Both the position numbers and the translations under genes were made by a program. The notes beneath the pieces were generated by a model that saw only the letters and a list, made by a program, of their open reading frames with translations, was not told where the DNA came from and ran no database searches. This document shows positions 1-8,326 of a DNA stretch of 64,000 nucleotides, in pieces. This DNA comes from DAHUXD01 sp963736455 (GTDB lineage Bacteria > Acidobacteriota > Thermoanaerobaculia > UBA5066 > Gp7-AA6), in assembly GCA_963736455.1 (NCBI GenBank), contig CAVTON010000001.1:2852001-2916000 (forward strand). The letters run 5' to 3'. How positions within the stretch are numbered: position 1 is the first letter of the stretch; every line of letters begins with the position of its first letter.

Positions 1-733
1 TTCCCACGAAGATCCCGAAGGTGTTCCGAAAGAACTCGTCCGCGTCGAAGCTCTTCGGGATCGCATAGCGTTCACCCGTCAGCTTCGGGCTCTCGATCCG
101 CGCCAGATAGAAGTTCTTGACCTGCGCCTGGGCCCGGTCCTCGGCGAGAACCATCCAGTCGCGGCCGGCGAGTACGAAGGCATAGGGACGAATGACGCGC
201 GGCTCGCCCGGCGGCCCTCCCGGATGGCGATAGCGGACCGAGAGGGCGATTCCCTTCTGGAGAGACTCCGCGACGGATTGCCACGTTTCTTCGCGCACGG
301 GACGAAACGCCGCCGCGCGCAAGGCGAGTTTCTCGCGCACGACTTCCGGCCGCAGGCGCACGGCCGGAGGCATCAGCTTCGCGAGCCGCTCGTAGCAGGA
401 GCGCAGGCTGCGCGCGAGCGGCGTTCCGCCGAGCAGCTGCAGGACCTGTGCGGCGACGCCGATCGAAAAGAGGTCCTGGCCGTCCACGGGCAGAAACGGC
501 AGGACGTAGTCCTCGCGCGAATAGGCGTAGCCGTTCTCCTCGCGCCGGAACTCGATCGGCGCCTCGAGCTCGTCGCGCAGGTAGTCGAGGTCGCGCTGGA
601 CGGTCTTCGAAGAGACGTCGAGCTCGGACGCGAGCGAGCTCGTGTTCGGATGCCGGCCTTCCTTGATCGCGTGGTGAATGGTCTGAAGGCGGCGCCACAG
701 CGGCCGGTCTTTGAACGCGCCTCGACGACCCAC
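1..733 (-). CDS. WYL-domain transcriptional regulator (YafY-like), 3' end outside window
   Basis: The reverse strand encodes about 244 residues that run off the left edge. The N-terminus is a winged-helix DNA-binding domain (residues ~5-60, containing SLASELDVSSKTVQRDLDYL), followed by a WYL-type domain ending around KSFDADEFFRNTFGIFVG. The GTG start at 733 is preceded by GGAGA at a spacing of 9 bases. Such proteins are usually ligand-responsive repressors or activators of neighbouring genes. A small ORF is divergent at 920, and an imperfect inverted repeat (787-811) in the gap could be its operator. The ligand and targets are unknown. Confidence 0.85.
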   Translation of the reverse strand, partial: MGRRGAFKDRPLWRRLQTIHHAIKEGRHPNTSSLASELDVSSKTVQRDLDYLRDELEAPIEFRREENGYAYSREDYVLPFLPVDGQDLFSIGVAAQVLQLLGGTPLARSLRSCYERLAKLMPPAVRLRPEVVREKLALRAAAFRPVREETWQSVAESLQKGIALSVRYRHPGGPPGEPRVIRPYAFVLAGRDWMVLAEDRAQAQVKNFYLARIESPKLTGERYAIPKSFDADEFFRNTFGIFVG

Positions 734-786
734 GAGAGCGATTCTCCGGGCAGCCGGTTCTTCGCGCAACGCGAGAGTGTCAGAAA

Positions 787-811
787 GTGTCCCGGTTGTG
801 CCGGGAGACAC
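787..811. promoter_or_regulatory. Imperfect inverted repeat, candidate WYL operator
   Basis: GTGTCCCGG is separated by TTGTG from CCGGGAGACAC, and a direct repeat AGTGTC lies at 776-781 and 786-791. It sits about 50 bases upstream of the WYL regulator start and about 110 bases before the divergent small ORF. A regulatory role is inferred from position only; it could also be a hairpin. Confidence 0.35.
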
Positions 812-919
812 CGAGCGGGCTGTCACCCGCGCGCGAGTCTCCCGGCTTAAGCCTTTGAAATTGAGGGCCTTCCCGAGGCGCGGCGGAATGGCCCGGCGAT
901 TGCTCGAAAGAGGCGCATC

Positions 920-1099
920 ATGCAAATCCCCTACGACATCGAGTTCATCGAGAACCGGCCGATGGTCCACGCGCGCGCGGCCGCGCTGCACCCGCAGCTG
1001 CCGGCCTGGCGCTCCGACCGGTCCGGCCAGCGCGACGCGCTGGACCGCCTGCTTCACTGGGCGTTCCGGCTTCTTCGCCGCTTCGAAGCCGGCCGCTGA
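920..1099 (+). CDS. Small hypothetical protein (59 aa)
   Basis: ATG at 920 follows AAAGAGG at good ribosome-binding spacing, and the frame is open for 59 codons to TGA. The product begins MQIPYDIEFIENRPMVHARA and has an amphipathic, Arg- and Leu-rich C-terminus (LLHWAFRLLRRFEAGR). No family is recognised. It is divergent from the WYL regulator and may be under its control. The short length makes this a tentative call. Confidence 0.5.
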   Translation: MQIPYDIEFIENRPMVHARAAALHPQLPAWRSDRSGQRDALDRLLHWAFRLLRRFEAGR

Positions 1100-1130
1100 A
1101 TCCGGCGGGCCGGGGACGGAAGCCTCCCGG

Positions 1131-2084
1131 TTATTTCAACAGCGGCAGGATTTCCTTGACCGTTCCGACTTCCTTGCCGTTCGGTTCGAGCTCCAGGTAC
1201 TTCTGCAGGTGCTCCCGGGCGGAGGCCTTGTGGTTCAGGTTGAACGAGGCCATGCCGAGATAGAACTGCGCATTGGCGAAATCGGGTTTCGCCTCCACGG
1301 CCTTGTTCAGGGCGGCCTCGGCGTCCTTCATCTTGCCCTTGTTGTACGCGTCGATTCCCTTGTTGTAGAGGATCTCGGGCGAGTCCGGATTGGCCTCGGC
1401 GTTCTTGGCGGCCCACTCGGCGGCGGCCTTCTTGTCGCCGCTCTTGGCGGCGGCGTCGGCGAGCATCGCATAGAGGTTCGTGATCGTCGGGTCGAGGTCC
1501 ACGGCCTTCTGGCCGTACTCGAGCGCCTTCGACCAGTCCTTCTTCTCGTAGGCGATCGTCGCGAGGGCTTGCCAGCCCGCGGGAAGATCGGGGTTCTTCT
1601 GGACGGCCTCCTGGAACTTCGTCTCGGCGGCGTCCTTGTCGCCCTTGTTCATCGCGTCCACGCCGAGGTTGAAGGCTTCGACCGCCTGGTCCGAGGCCGA
1701 CGGGGCCGGCGGGGCCGCGGCCGCTGCACCCGGAGCGGCCTTCATTTCGGAGGTCTTCAGGAGTTTCTGGTCGACGATCCCCTGGTCATTGATCGGGATC
1801 TTCTTGTCCTCGCCCGCGGAGACGAAGCCCTCCTTGTCGAAGGCGATGTGGTACGGCATCGTGCAGTCGCTCAGGAGAGTGGTGTAGCGGCCCTTCGCGT
1901 CGGTCTTCACGGTGAGCTTGAAGGTATGCAGGCTCGGCGTCGTCACCGTCACGGCGACGTCCGCCAGCGGAGCACCCGAGGAGTCCGTCACCGTTCCGAG
2001 AAGGTGGCACTGCGCCCCGGCCTGGAGGAGCGCCGCGGACAGGAACACCGAAAACGCCGAGGCCAACCGCATCGTGATCTTCAT
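1131..2084 (-). CDS. Secreted carboxypeptidase-regulatory-like / TPR protein
   Basis: A 317-residue protein with a signal peptide (MKITMRLASAFSVFLSAALL), then a carboxypeptidase-regulatory-like beta-sandwich (~28-100, beginning LLGTVTDSSGAPLADVAVTV). An Ala/Pro linker leads to about five TPR units (~135-315), with typical A-x-x-x-F-x-x-A and L-x-x-x-P signatures. ATG at 2084 has GGAGGAA five bases upstream. Proteins of this layout are common in Acidobacteria and probably scaffold envelope complexes; no specific function can be assigned. It is downstream of, and codirectional with, the methionine/folate gene. Confidence 0.85.
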   Translation of the reverse strand: MKITMRLASAFSVFLSAALLQAGAQCHLLGTVTDSSGAPLADVAVTVTTPSLHTFKLTVKTDAKGRYTTLLSDCTMPYHIAFDKEGFVSAGEDKKIPINDQGIVDQKLLKTSEMKAAPGAAAAAPPAPSASDQAVEAFNLGVDAMNKGDKDAAETKFQEAVQKNPDLPAGWQALATIAYEKKDWSKALEYGQKAVDLDPTITNLYAMLADAAAKSGDKKAAAEWAAKNAEANPDSPEILYNKGIDAYNKGKMKDAEAALNKAVEAKPDFANAQFYLGMASFNLNHKASAREHLQKYLELEPNGKEVGTVKEILPLLK

Positions 2085-2197
2085 CGTTCTTCCTCCGGCG
2101 GCCGGGTCGCGTCCTCGAAGGCCGCCCTTTGGTCCGGATTCTATGAGAGTCCGTCCCCCGGAGAGAACGGCGTGCCGGCCGAGCGGATTCCGGAGGC

Positions 2198-4093
2198 TCA
2201 GGCCGGGGCGCGCCGGGGCTCGGCCGCCGGGCTCGGCAGGGCCCCGAGCACCTCGGCGACGGCCTTGTAGCGGCCCATCGGCATGACGTGGACGCCGCGG
2301 GCGAGGCCCGCGATTCCGGCCGCGAGCTCTCGGGCGATCGCGATTCCCTCGGCTCGCTCGTGCTCCGCTCCCCGGTCGGCGGCCCGGCGCATGCGTTCCT
2401 GGATCAAATTCGGTACGACGATGCCGGGAACCTCGTTGGCGAAGAACAGCGTCTGTTTCAGGGAGAGGAGCGGAATCAGGCCGATGAGGATCGGAATCGT
2501 GCGCGCCTCGGGCCTCTCGAGGAAGCGGGCGAGCGTCTCGAGATCGTAGACCGGCTGCGTCTGCGCAAACGTCGCCCCCGCCTCGATCTTCGCGCGCAGC
2601 TTCGAGAACTCGACCTCCTGATCGGCGGCGGCCGGGTTGGCCGCGCACGCGATCGCGAATCGCGTCGAGGCGCCGATGGCGTTGCCGGCGAGGTCGGCGC
2701 CGGCATTCAAGCCCTTCGCGATGCGCAGCAGCCCGAGGACGTCCACCTCGGAGACCTGTTTGGCCTGAGGATAGTCGCCGATCTTCAGGGGATCGCCGCC
2801 GAGGCAGAGGATCGCCTTGACGCCGAGCCCCGCGGCGCCGAGAAGGTCGGACTGGAGGCCGAGGACGTTGCGGTCGCGTGTCGTGATCTGAACGACGGCG
2901 TCGAGCCCGGTCTCGCGCTGGATGAGGGCGGCGACGGCAATCGAGGACATGCGCAGGCGCGCCATCGGGTTGTCGGTGACGTTGACGGCGTCGACGCCGG
3001 CCGCCTTCATGACGCGGGCTCCCTCGATGGCGGCGGAGGAATCGGCGCCCCGGGGAGGTTCGACCTCGGCGGTGACGAGGAACTCGTCGGCCTCGGTGAG
3101 CTTGCGTTTCAGGCGGGACGTCTCGACGGCGGTCTCGGTCACGTGCCGGGCCTCGGCTTCGAGGACGATCGAGACCGGTCGGGTGCCGAGGGCGCGCTCC
3201 GCTCCCAGAACCGCGCGGGCCATTGCCCGGGTGTGCTCGGGCGTCGTGCCGCAGCACCCGCCGACGATGGCCGCACCGGAGGCCACGAAGGCCGCCGCAT
3301 ATTCGCGGAGATAGTCGGGAGAAGACAGGTACACGTTGCGGCCGTGGACCACGCTCGGATAGCCGGCGTTCGGCATTACCGAAAGGGGAACGGAGATCGA
3401 GGCGGGGAGGCGCGAAAAGATGTCGTGCGTTTCCTGCGGGCCGAGGGTGCAGTTCATTCCGACCGCGTCGGCCCCGGCCATCGCGAGCGTCGCGAGGGCA
3501 TGCGGCGCCGCTTCGCCGAACGCGGTCCGGCCGTCGGCGAGGAACGTCATCTCCGCCACGATCGGAATCGCCGCCGAGAGCCCGCGCACCGCGCGCACGG
3601 CTTCGGCCGCCTCGAGGAGGCTCCCGAAGGTCTCCAGCAGAATGGCGTCCACGCCGGCGTCGAGCAGCACGCGCGCCTGCTCCTCGAAGATTTCCCGCAC
3701 CTGGCTCAACTGAAGCGAGCCGTACGGCTTCACGAGGGCCCCGATCGGCCCGATCGAGCCGGCGACGAAGACGAGCTCGCCCGCCGCCGCCTCGCGCGCC
3801 AGCCGCACGCCCTCGCGATTGATCTTCTCCAGTGAATCCGCCCACTCGCGCGTCGTCAGCTTGACGCGATTGGCGTCCCACGTGTTCGTCGTGACGATCT
3901 GCGCGCCGGCGGCGACGTAGTCGTCGTGGACCTCGCGGACCGAATCGGGGTCCGAAAGATTCAGCGGCGACTTCGCCTGCTCCGGGTTGGCGCCGCGGGA
4001 GGTCAGCAGCGTGCCCATCGCGCCGTCCGCGAGGAGGACCTCCTGGGCGAGCGCCCTGCGGAAGTCTTTCTTCAAGCTCGCGCTTCCTCGCAT
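2198..4093 (-). CDS. Bifunctional homocysteine S-methyltransferase / 5,10-methylenetetrahydrofolate reductase
   Basis: A 631-residue fusion. The N-terminal half (~1-300) is a homocysteine S-methyltransferase barrel with zinc-ligand cysteines in GMNCTLGP and GGCCGTTPEHTRA. The C-terminal half (~325-615) is a MetF-type flavoprotein barrel starting EFLVTAEVEPPRGAD and containing ATFAQTQPVYD. The enzyme would reduce methylene-THF and methylate homocysteine to methionine; YitJ of Bacillus has the same layout. The start is uncertain: ATG at 4093 lacks a good ribosome site, whereas TTG at 4075 has GAGGA about nine bases upstream. A -10 element at 4147-4152 serves this strand. Confidence 0.9.
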   Translation of the reverse strand: MRGSASLKKDFRRALAQEVLLADGAMGTLLTSRGANPEQAKSPLNLSDPDSVREVHDDYVAAGAQIVTTNTWDANRVKLTTREWADSLEKINREGVRLAREAAAGELVFVAGSIGPIGALVKPYGSLQLSQVREIFEEQARVLLDAGVDAILLETFGSLLEAAEAVRAVRGLSAAIPIVAEMTFLADGRTAFGEAAPHALATLAMAGADAVGMNCTLGPQETHDIFSRLPASISVPLSVMPNAGYPSVVHGRNVYLSSPDYLREYAAAFVASGAAIVGGCCGTTPEHTRAMARAVLGAERALGTRPVSIVLEAEARHVTETAVETSRLKRKLTEADEFLVTAEVEPPRGADSSAAIEGARVMKAAGVDAVNVTDNPMARLRMSSIAVAALIQRETGLDAVVQITTRDRNVLGLQSDLLGAAGLGVKAILCLGGDPLKIGDYPQAKQVSEVDVLGLLRIAKGLNAGADLAGNAIGASTRFAIACAANPAAADQEVEFSKLRAKIEAGATFAQTQPVYDLETLARFLERPEARTIPILIGLIPLLSLKQTLFFANEVPGIVVPNLIQERMRRAADRGAEHERAEGIAIARELAAGIAGLARGVHVMPMGRYKAVAEVLGALPSPAAEPRRAPA

Positions 4094-4145
4094 CCAACCC
4101 CGCGGCGCTCGTAACGCCGCCTCACACCCTTTTTCACCACGCTGC

Positions 4146-4152
4146 TAGAATA
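4146..4152. promoter_or_regulatory. Overlapping divergent -10 elements (TAGAAT / TATTCT)
   Basis: The heptamer TAGAATA reads TAGAAT on the plus strand (4146-4151) and TATTCT on the minus strand (4152 to 4147). Plus-strand transcription would give a leader of about 55 bases to the secreted-protein gene at 4213. Minus-strand transcription would give about 46 bases to the methyltransferase/MTHFR gene. No clear -35 boxes are seen. Confidence 0.5.
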
Positions 4153-4212
4153 GCGCGTCCTCACGGGTCGGGCGCCTTGCCCCTCCATCGGCTCCTCCAG
4201 AAGGAGCCGAAG

Positions 4213-4626
4213 ATGAACCCGATTCTCGCCCTCGTGTTTCTGCTCGCCGCGGCGCCTCCCGGCCGCCCGACGCCCGCCCCCGACGAGATCCGCCTGACCG
4301 TCTTCCGGGACCCCTACACGTCGAGCGACCAGGTCACGCTCTGCCGGGTCCGCGCCGACAACCTCGGGTCGAATCGCTGGTCCGGGCGCGAGCTCGTCTT
4401 CGAGGTCCGCGTTCCCGGCGTCTCGCCGGCCGTTCGGGCGCGCGGCCGTTTCGGCCTGACGCTCGAGCCCTACGGCACTCTCGAGACGCTCGTCACGCTG
4501 CCGGGCCGCCACGTTCGCTTCGAGGTCGTGAGGCTGCCGCCGCGAAACTCGGGAGATCCCGATTCGGCGATCCGCCGCCGCAGCTCCCGGAAGCGGCGCC
4601 CCGCCTCGAAGGGAGGGCCTCGCTGA
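4213..4626 (+). CDS. Secreted hypothetical protein (137 aa)
   Basis: ATG at 4213 is preceded by AGAAGGAG at normal spacing. It starts a hydrophobic signal peptide (MNPILALVFLLAAAPP), and an upstream in-frame ATG at 4177 would bury this, so 4213 is preferred. The mature part is beta-rich (residues ~25-115) with a strongly basic C-terminal tail (RRRSSRKRRPASKGG). It contains one Cys. No family is recognised. It ends 21 bases before purD, but purD appears to have its own promoter. Confidence 0.7.
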   Translation: MNPILALVFLLAAAPPGRPTPAPDEIRLTVFRDPYTSSDQVTLCRVRADNLGSNRWSGRELVFEVRVPGVSPAVRARGRFGLTLEPYGTLETLVTLPGRHVRFEVVRLPPRNSGDPDSAIRRRSSRKRRPASKGGPR

Positions 4627-4632
4627 CTCCGC

Positions 4633-4638
4633 TACAAT
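4633..4638 (+). promoter_or_regulatory. -10 element of purD (leaderless)
   Basis: TACAAT ends nine bases before the purD ATG and there is no Shine-Dalgarno sequence in between. Initiation at the normal distance would start the mRNA at or next to the ATG. Confidence 0.55.
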
Positions 4639-4647
4639 TGCCCGCGC

Positions 4648-5931
4648 ATGAAAATCCTGGTCGTCGGCGGGGGAGGGCGCGAGCACGCGCTGTGCTCGTC
4701 GCTGCACCGGAGCCCGCAGGTCGAGGAGATCCTCTGCGCGCCCGGCAACCCGGGCATCGCGGAGGTGGCGGACTGCCTCCCGGTCGAGGCCGGGGACATC
4801 GTCGAGATCGCCGATCTGGCGGAGAAGCTGAGGGTCGACCTGACGGTCGTCGGACCGGAGCTGCCGCTTTCGCTCGGAATCGTCGACGAGTTCGTGAAGC
4901 GCGAGCTCCCGATCTTCGGGCCCACGCGGCTGGCGGCGCAGATCGAGACCTCGAAGGTGTTCTCGAAGGAGTTCTTCCGCCGCCACGGGATCCCGACGGC
5001 CGACGCGAGCGTCTGCCAGACGGCGGACGAGGTCCGCAAGGCGGTCAAGCGCTACGGTTTCCCGGTCGTCTTCAAGGCGGACGGGCTGGCCGGCGGAAAG
5101 GGCGTCCTCATCGTCGAGAACGACGAGGACGCCGAGCGCGCGCTGCGGCTCTTTTTCCAGGAGAGGGTGTTCGGAGCGGCCGGCGACCGGATCCTCGTCG
5201 AGGAATTCCTGCGGGGCCAGGAGGCCTCGTTTCTCGCCCTGTTCGACGGCGAGGTGGCGGTGCCCCTGCCGACCGCCCGGGACTACAAGAAAGTCTACGA
5301 CGGCGACCGCGGGCCGAACACCGGCGGCATGGGCGCGCATTCGCCGGCGGGCGTCCTCAACGCCGAAACGGCGTCTCGGGTCCTGAAAGAGATCCTGTGG
5401 CCGACGTTCCGGGGACTCCAGGCGGAGGGGCGGACCTTTCGCGGCGTCCTCTACGCGGGCCTCATGATCACCGAGGCCGGGCCAAAGGTCCTCGAGTACA
5501 ACGCGCGCTTCGGCGATCCGGAGGCGGAGGTGATTCTTCCGCGCGTGACCTCGGATCTGGCGAACGTTCTGCTCGCCGCGGCGCGCGGCGGCCTCGAGAA
5601 GTTCCTGCCGCTCGGGGTCAAGAACGAAGCCTGTGTCGGAGTCGTGCTGTGCGCCGAGGGTTATCCGGGCAACCACGAGCGGGGCCGGCCCATCACGGGG
5701 CTCGCGGAAGCGTCCCGGCTGCCCGGGGTCGAGATCTTTCACGCCGGAACCGCCCGCGACGGCGACCGTCTCGTCACGGCCGGAGGACGCGTGCTCGTCG
5801 TGACCGCCACGGGGACGTCGATGACCGATGCGGCCTTCCGGGCCTACGAGGCCGCCGACCGGATTCACTTCGAAGGCAAGCAGCTCCGCCGCGACATCGC
5901 CGCGGGCGGCGTCAGACCCAGCCGGATCTAG
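4648..5931 (+). CDS. purD: Phosphoribosylamine--glycine ligase (GAR synthetase)
   Basis: The 427-residue product is full length for PurD, the ATP-grasp enzyme that joins glycine to phosphoribosylamine in the second step of de novo purine synthesis (cytosolic). Visible hallmarks are the N-terminal MKILVVGGGGREHAL, the GNPGIAEVADC loop, the ATP-grasp region around VVFKADGLAGGKGV, GPNTGGMGAHSP and the metal-binding stretch EYNARFGDPEAEVILPR. It stands alone here, without other pur genes. The start has no ribosome-binding site but is nine bases after a TACAAT box. Confidence 0.97.
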   Translation: MKILVVGGGGREHALCSSLHRSPQVEEILCAPGNPGIAEVADCLPVEAGDIVEIADLAEKLRVDLTVVGPELPLSLGIVDEFVKRELPIFGPTRLAAQIETSKVFSKEFFRRHGIPTADASVCQTADEVRKAVKRYGFPVVFKADGLAGGKGVLIVENDEDAERALRLFFQERVFGAAGDRILVEEFLRGQEASFLALFDGEVAVPLPTARDYKKVYDGDRGPNTGGMGAHSPAGVLNAETASRVLKEILWPTFRGLQAEGRTFRGVLYAGLMITEAGPKVLEYNARFGDPEAEVILPRVTSDLANVLLAAARGGLEKFLPLGVKNEACVGVVLCAEGYPGNHERGRPITGLAEASRLPGVEIFHAGTARDGDRLVTAGGRVLVVTATGTSMTDAAFRAYEAADRIHFEGKQLRRDIAAGGVRPSRI

Positions 5932-5939
5932 GAAGCCGC

Positions 5940-6037
5940 CCCTCACCCCAACCCGAAAACGCCGTGCTCCGCACGGCGTACCCTACTGCTGAGGGTTTGC
6001 CTTCGGTGGTCGGGGTCCCGCCGGGAGAGGGGGTAAG
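5940..6037. repeat. CCTCACCCCAACCC-type intergenic repeat
   Basis: The stretch opens with CCCCTCACCCCAACCC, contains the hairpin ACGCCGTGCTCCGCACGGCGT (5959-5979) and ends GGGAGAGGGGGTAAGAG. Reverse-complement relatives occur at 20159-20210 (GGGAGAGGGTTGGGGTGAGG) and, more loosely, at 24400-24520. Such GGGAGAGGG...GGGGTGAGGG elements are widespread intergenic repeats in GC-rich bacteria. It lies between the convergent ends of purD and the 6246 gene and may aid termination. With repeat copy A it fills the whole 314-base gap; no gene is seen there. Confidence 0.6.
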
Positions 6038-6065
6038 AGAGTTCGACCAGCTGCGATCTTCCAAC

Positions 6066-6243
6066 AGCTCGCGGCGTGAGAAGTCACCCGAGCGGCGCGA
6101 GGGTGGAGGCTCACGCCGCGGGAGCCGGAGCGAAGAGAGGGATCAGGCGCTCGGTCGAGCCCCTTTGGGCGAGCCGAGCGCCGTTGCGGGCGGCGGCCGC
6201 ACAGCGGCCGCGCCCGCAGATCCCGATCGTAGCGAAGGCGACG
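6066..6243 (+). repeat. Structured dispersed repeat, copy A
   Basis: One of four copies of a ~170-bp element (see 19949, 31717, 36034). Hairpin 1: GCGGCGTGAG (6071-6080) pairs with CTCACGCCGC (6110-6119), with inner CACCC/GGGTG (6085-6089/6101-6105). Hairpin 2: GGCGCTCGG (6146-6154) pairs with CCGAGCGCC (6174-6182), with the asymmetric internal loop TCGA/GAG. Hairpin 3 is a long GC stem at ~6185-6218. The element ends GCGAAGGCGACG, two bases from the stop codon of the leftward gene at 6246. Confidence 0.9.
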
Positions 6244-6245
6244 TG

Positions 6246-7628
6246 CTAGAAACACCCCGCCGCGCACTTCATCTCGTGGTAGCGCGTGTCGAGGGAATCC
6301 GTGTCCTGGTCGAGGATGAAGCCCTCGATCGTCGCCGAATTGGCCGAGGTGTTGCGCGTGTCCGCGAAGACGATCGCGGCCGTCACGTTCGACGGAACAC
6401 CCGCGGCCGAGAAGAGATCGTCGACGATGCGCAGCTCGCCCGGCGCGATGCCCGTCAGGGGCACGGAGTTCCCGACCTGGGCTCCCGTGTTCGGATCGTA
6501 GAGCGTGACGTCCACGTCGACCGTGTCTCCGGTTCCCTTCGCATCGGTGTTGTGAATCCCGAGCGAGGACTGGATCGACCCGGCCTGCGCGCTCGGCGCC
6601 GGCACCGTGTCGCGGGCCGTGCCGACGACCGTCGCCGTCGCGGACTCGAAGAAGAGAGAGGCCGCGACTCCGCATCCGACCGTTCCCCGCAGGGGATCGA
6701 CCTCGGAGACGCGGTTGTACGTGTTCGCGGAGACCGTGCCTTCCCAGCCCTGCAGCGACGGCAGGTCGAAGAACGTGACGAGGAGCGTTCCGACGGAGTC
6801 GTTCACGGCCGACTGCGGCACCTTGCCGAGGGAGGCGAGGTAGCCGACGACGTCGTTCTGGTGGAAGTTGTCGAAGTGGCCGAGGGCGACGGACACCGCG
6901 TCGGTGCATCCGACGAAGGCGCCGGCGCTCGAGTAGCAGTACTGCAGCGTCGCGCTCACGCCGTCCGTCGAGGTGTTGTTCGAGATGTCCACGGAGGTGC
7001 GCAGGGACGCGTTCGGCGAGATCACGGTGGTGGCGCGCGTGGCCTTGGTGATCGGGCTCTGCTCCCCGGCGGCCGGGAAGGTCGTCGTGTCGAAGCCGCC
7101 CGGCTCGTTGCCCGCATCCTTGTGGTACGTCTGGGTGATGTGGGTGACGTTGTCGGTCACCGTCATGTCGTAGATCAGGTCGGTCAGGTGGCCATAGAAG
7201 ACCCAGTAGTTGCCGTTGATCCCCGTGCCGTCCAGGATCTTGACGAAGACCTCCGGGTTGCTCGGGTTCTGCGTGATCGAGGGCAGCGAGAAATAGCCGA
7301 ACGTGTCCGTCTGCGGCAGCGCGACGCCGTTGCCGGTCGCGTTGTTGTGGTGCTGGTCGGTCGCCACGAGCGTGATCGTGAAGCTGTGGGCGCTGTTGAG
7401 CACGAGCGATCCGCTCTGCCCTCCATCCGATGGAGTAAAGCTCTGCACGTAGGGGACTTCGACCGAATAGCTCGCGGTGGCGCTCGTGGCCTTCGTCTGC
7501 GCGCCGTTGCGGAGCGGCAGCCGCCCGACGGGGCCGCGGGAAGTGGTGGGCGATTCGGCTCCGAGGGCGGCGGCGGCCAGGGTGGCGGCCGCGATGGCCG
7601 TGGCGAGGGTTTGACGCGAGAATTTCAT
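6246..7628 (-). CDS. Secreted hypothetical protein (460 aa)
   Basis: An exported beta-rich protein with a clear signal peptide (MKFSRQTLATAIAAATLAAA, cleavage near ALGA) and AGGAGAA upstream of ATG 7628. The body is Thr/Ser/Asn-rich, with no membrane segments after the signal. Four cysteines appear in two pairs (YCYSSAGAFVGC and CGVAAS...), plus CAAGC at the extreme C-terminus. I recognise no domain; the composition resembles extracellular adhesin-like or surface proteins. The repeat copy A begins two bases beyond its stop codon. Confidence 0.75.
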   Translation of the reverse strand: MKFSRQTLATAIAAATLAAAALGAESPTTSRGPVGRLPLRNGAQTKATSATASYSVEVPYVQSFTPSDGGQSGSLVLNSAHSFTITLVATDQHHNNATGNGVALPQTDTFGYFSLPSITQNPSNPEVFVKILDGTGINGNYWVFYGHLTDLIYDMTVTDNVTHITQTYHKDAGNEPGGFDTTTFPAAGEQSPITKATRATTVISPNASLRTSVDISNNTSTDGVSATLQYCYSSAGAFVGCTDAVSVALGHFDNFHQNDVVGYLASLGKVPQSAVNDSVGTLLVTFFDLPSLQGWEGTVSANTYNRVSEVDPLRGTVGCGVAASLFFESATATVVGTARDTVPAPSAQAGSIQSSLGIHNTDAKGTGDTVDVDVTLYDPNTGAQVGNSVPLTGIAPGELRIVDDLFSAAGVPSNVTAAIVFADTRNTSANSATIEGFILDQDTDSLDTRYHEMKCAAGCF

Positions 7629-7677
7629 GTCCCGGTTCTCCTCGGGGCCAGCGCCCCGCGTTTGGGTGACGCCGCGA

Positions 7678-7683
7678 ACTGTA
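7678..7683 (-). promoter_or_regulatory. -10 element TACAGT for the secreted protein gene
   Basis: On the minus strand TACAGT predicts a start near 7671 and a leader of about 43 bases, which contains the GAGGAGAA ribosome site. This is a conventional promoter, unlike the leaderless ones nearby. Confidence 0.4.
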
Positions 7684-7833
7684 GCAAATTCCGGTCCACG
7701 ACCGAACCCGGGCCCGGTGCGGGGCGGCTCATCCGCCGCATGTCCGGGCCGTCCCTCGTGGGGGACGCCGTGTCCTGAACCTGCTTCGATCAGACGCCGG
7801 CCGCGGACAACGGGTTTACGCCTCGTGGCTTGC

Positions 7834-7839
7834 TAGACT
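7834..7839 (+). promoter_or_regulatory. -10 element TAGACT of the DoxX gene (leaderless)
   Basis: TAGACT ends six bases before the GTG start at 7846 and no ribosome-binding site intervenes, so the transcript should begin at the start codon. Confidence 0.5.
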
Positions 7840-7845
7840 CGCGCC

Positions 7846-8316
7846 GTGCGCACCGCGGCGATCGTCCGGATCCTGACGGGTGTGCTCTTTCTCGCCGAGG
7901 GCCTGTCCAAGGTCACGGGGGATTTCGTCCGGGGAGGGTTCGCCGGGCAGGTCGGCCGGATCGCCTCGGGCTCCTTTCCCTTCTGGAAGCGGTTTCTCGA
8001 GACCGCCGTGGCGCCCCATGCCTCGGTGTTCTCCTGGGTGATCGCCCTCGGCGAGCTCGCCGTCGGCATCGGATTGATCGCCGGCTTTCTCGCGCGGGCG
8101 GCCTCGGCGGGCGGCGCGGCCCTGATGCTCTCGATCGCTCTCGGCGCGGCGCGCCCGGAGGCGGGAGCGTCGTGGGACGACTGGATCACGTCGGGCCTGA
8201 CCCCGAAGCTCGCGTTCCTGCTCTTCGTGCTGCTCTTCGTCGTCGATCCCGGGAAGGTCTGGGGCCTCGACGGCCGCCGGCGCCGCCGCGCGGTGCGCGG
8301 AAAGAGCGCCGACTAG
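7846..8316 (+). CDS. DoxX-family membrane protein
   Basis: A 156-residue four-helix membrane protein. Helix 1 carries the DoxX-like ILTGVLFLAEGLSKVTG, and later helices are FSWVIALGELAVGIGLIAGF, a central Ala/Gly-rich helix and KLAFLLFVLLFVVDPGKVWGLD. DoxX/DoxD proteins are small quinone-linked or thiol-linked redox membrane proteins. The convergent neighbours are two exported thioredoxin-fold proteins, which fits an envelope redox role, but this is context only. The C-terminus is Arg-rich (GRRRRRAVRG). Start codon GTG, apparently leaderless. Confidence 0.85.
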   Translation: MRTAAIVRILTGVLFLAEGLSKVTGDFVRGGFAGQVGRIASGSFPFWKRFLETAVAPHASVFSWVIALGELAVGIGLIAGFLARAASAGGAALMLSIALGAARPEAGASWDDWITSGLTPKLAFLLFVLLFVVDPGKVWGLDGRRRRRAVRGKSAD

Positions 8317-8326
8317 TATTGCTTCG

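Noticed and set aside
1131..4097. A 988-codon open frame on the minus strand spanning two genes
   Set aside because: Only its last 317 codons are real (TPR protein, start 2084). The upstream part is a low-complexity Arg/Gly-rich shadow of the methyltransferase/MTHFR gene in another frame.
4072..5946. Long minus-strand open frame opposite purD
   Set aside because: It is an antisense shadow with Arg/Glu-rich composition. purD on the plus strand has every family motif.
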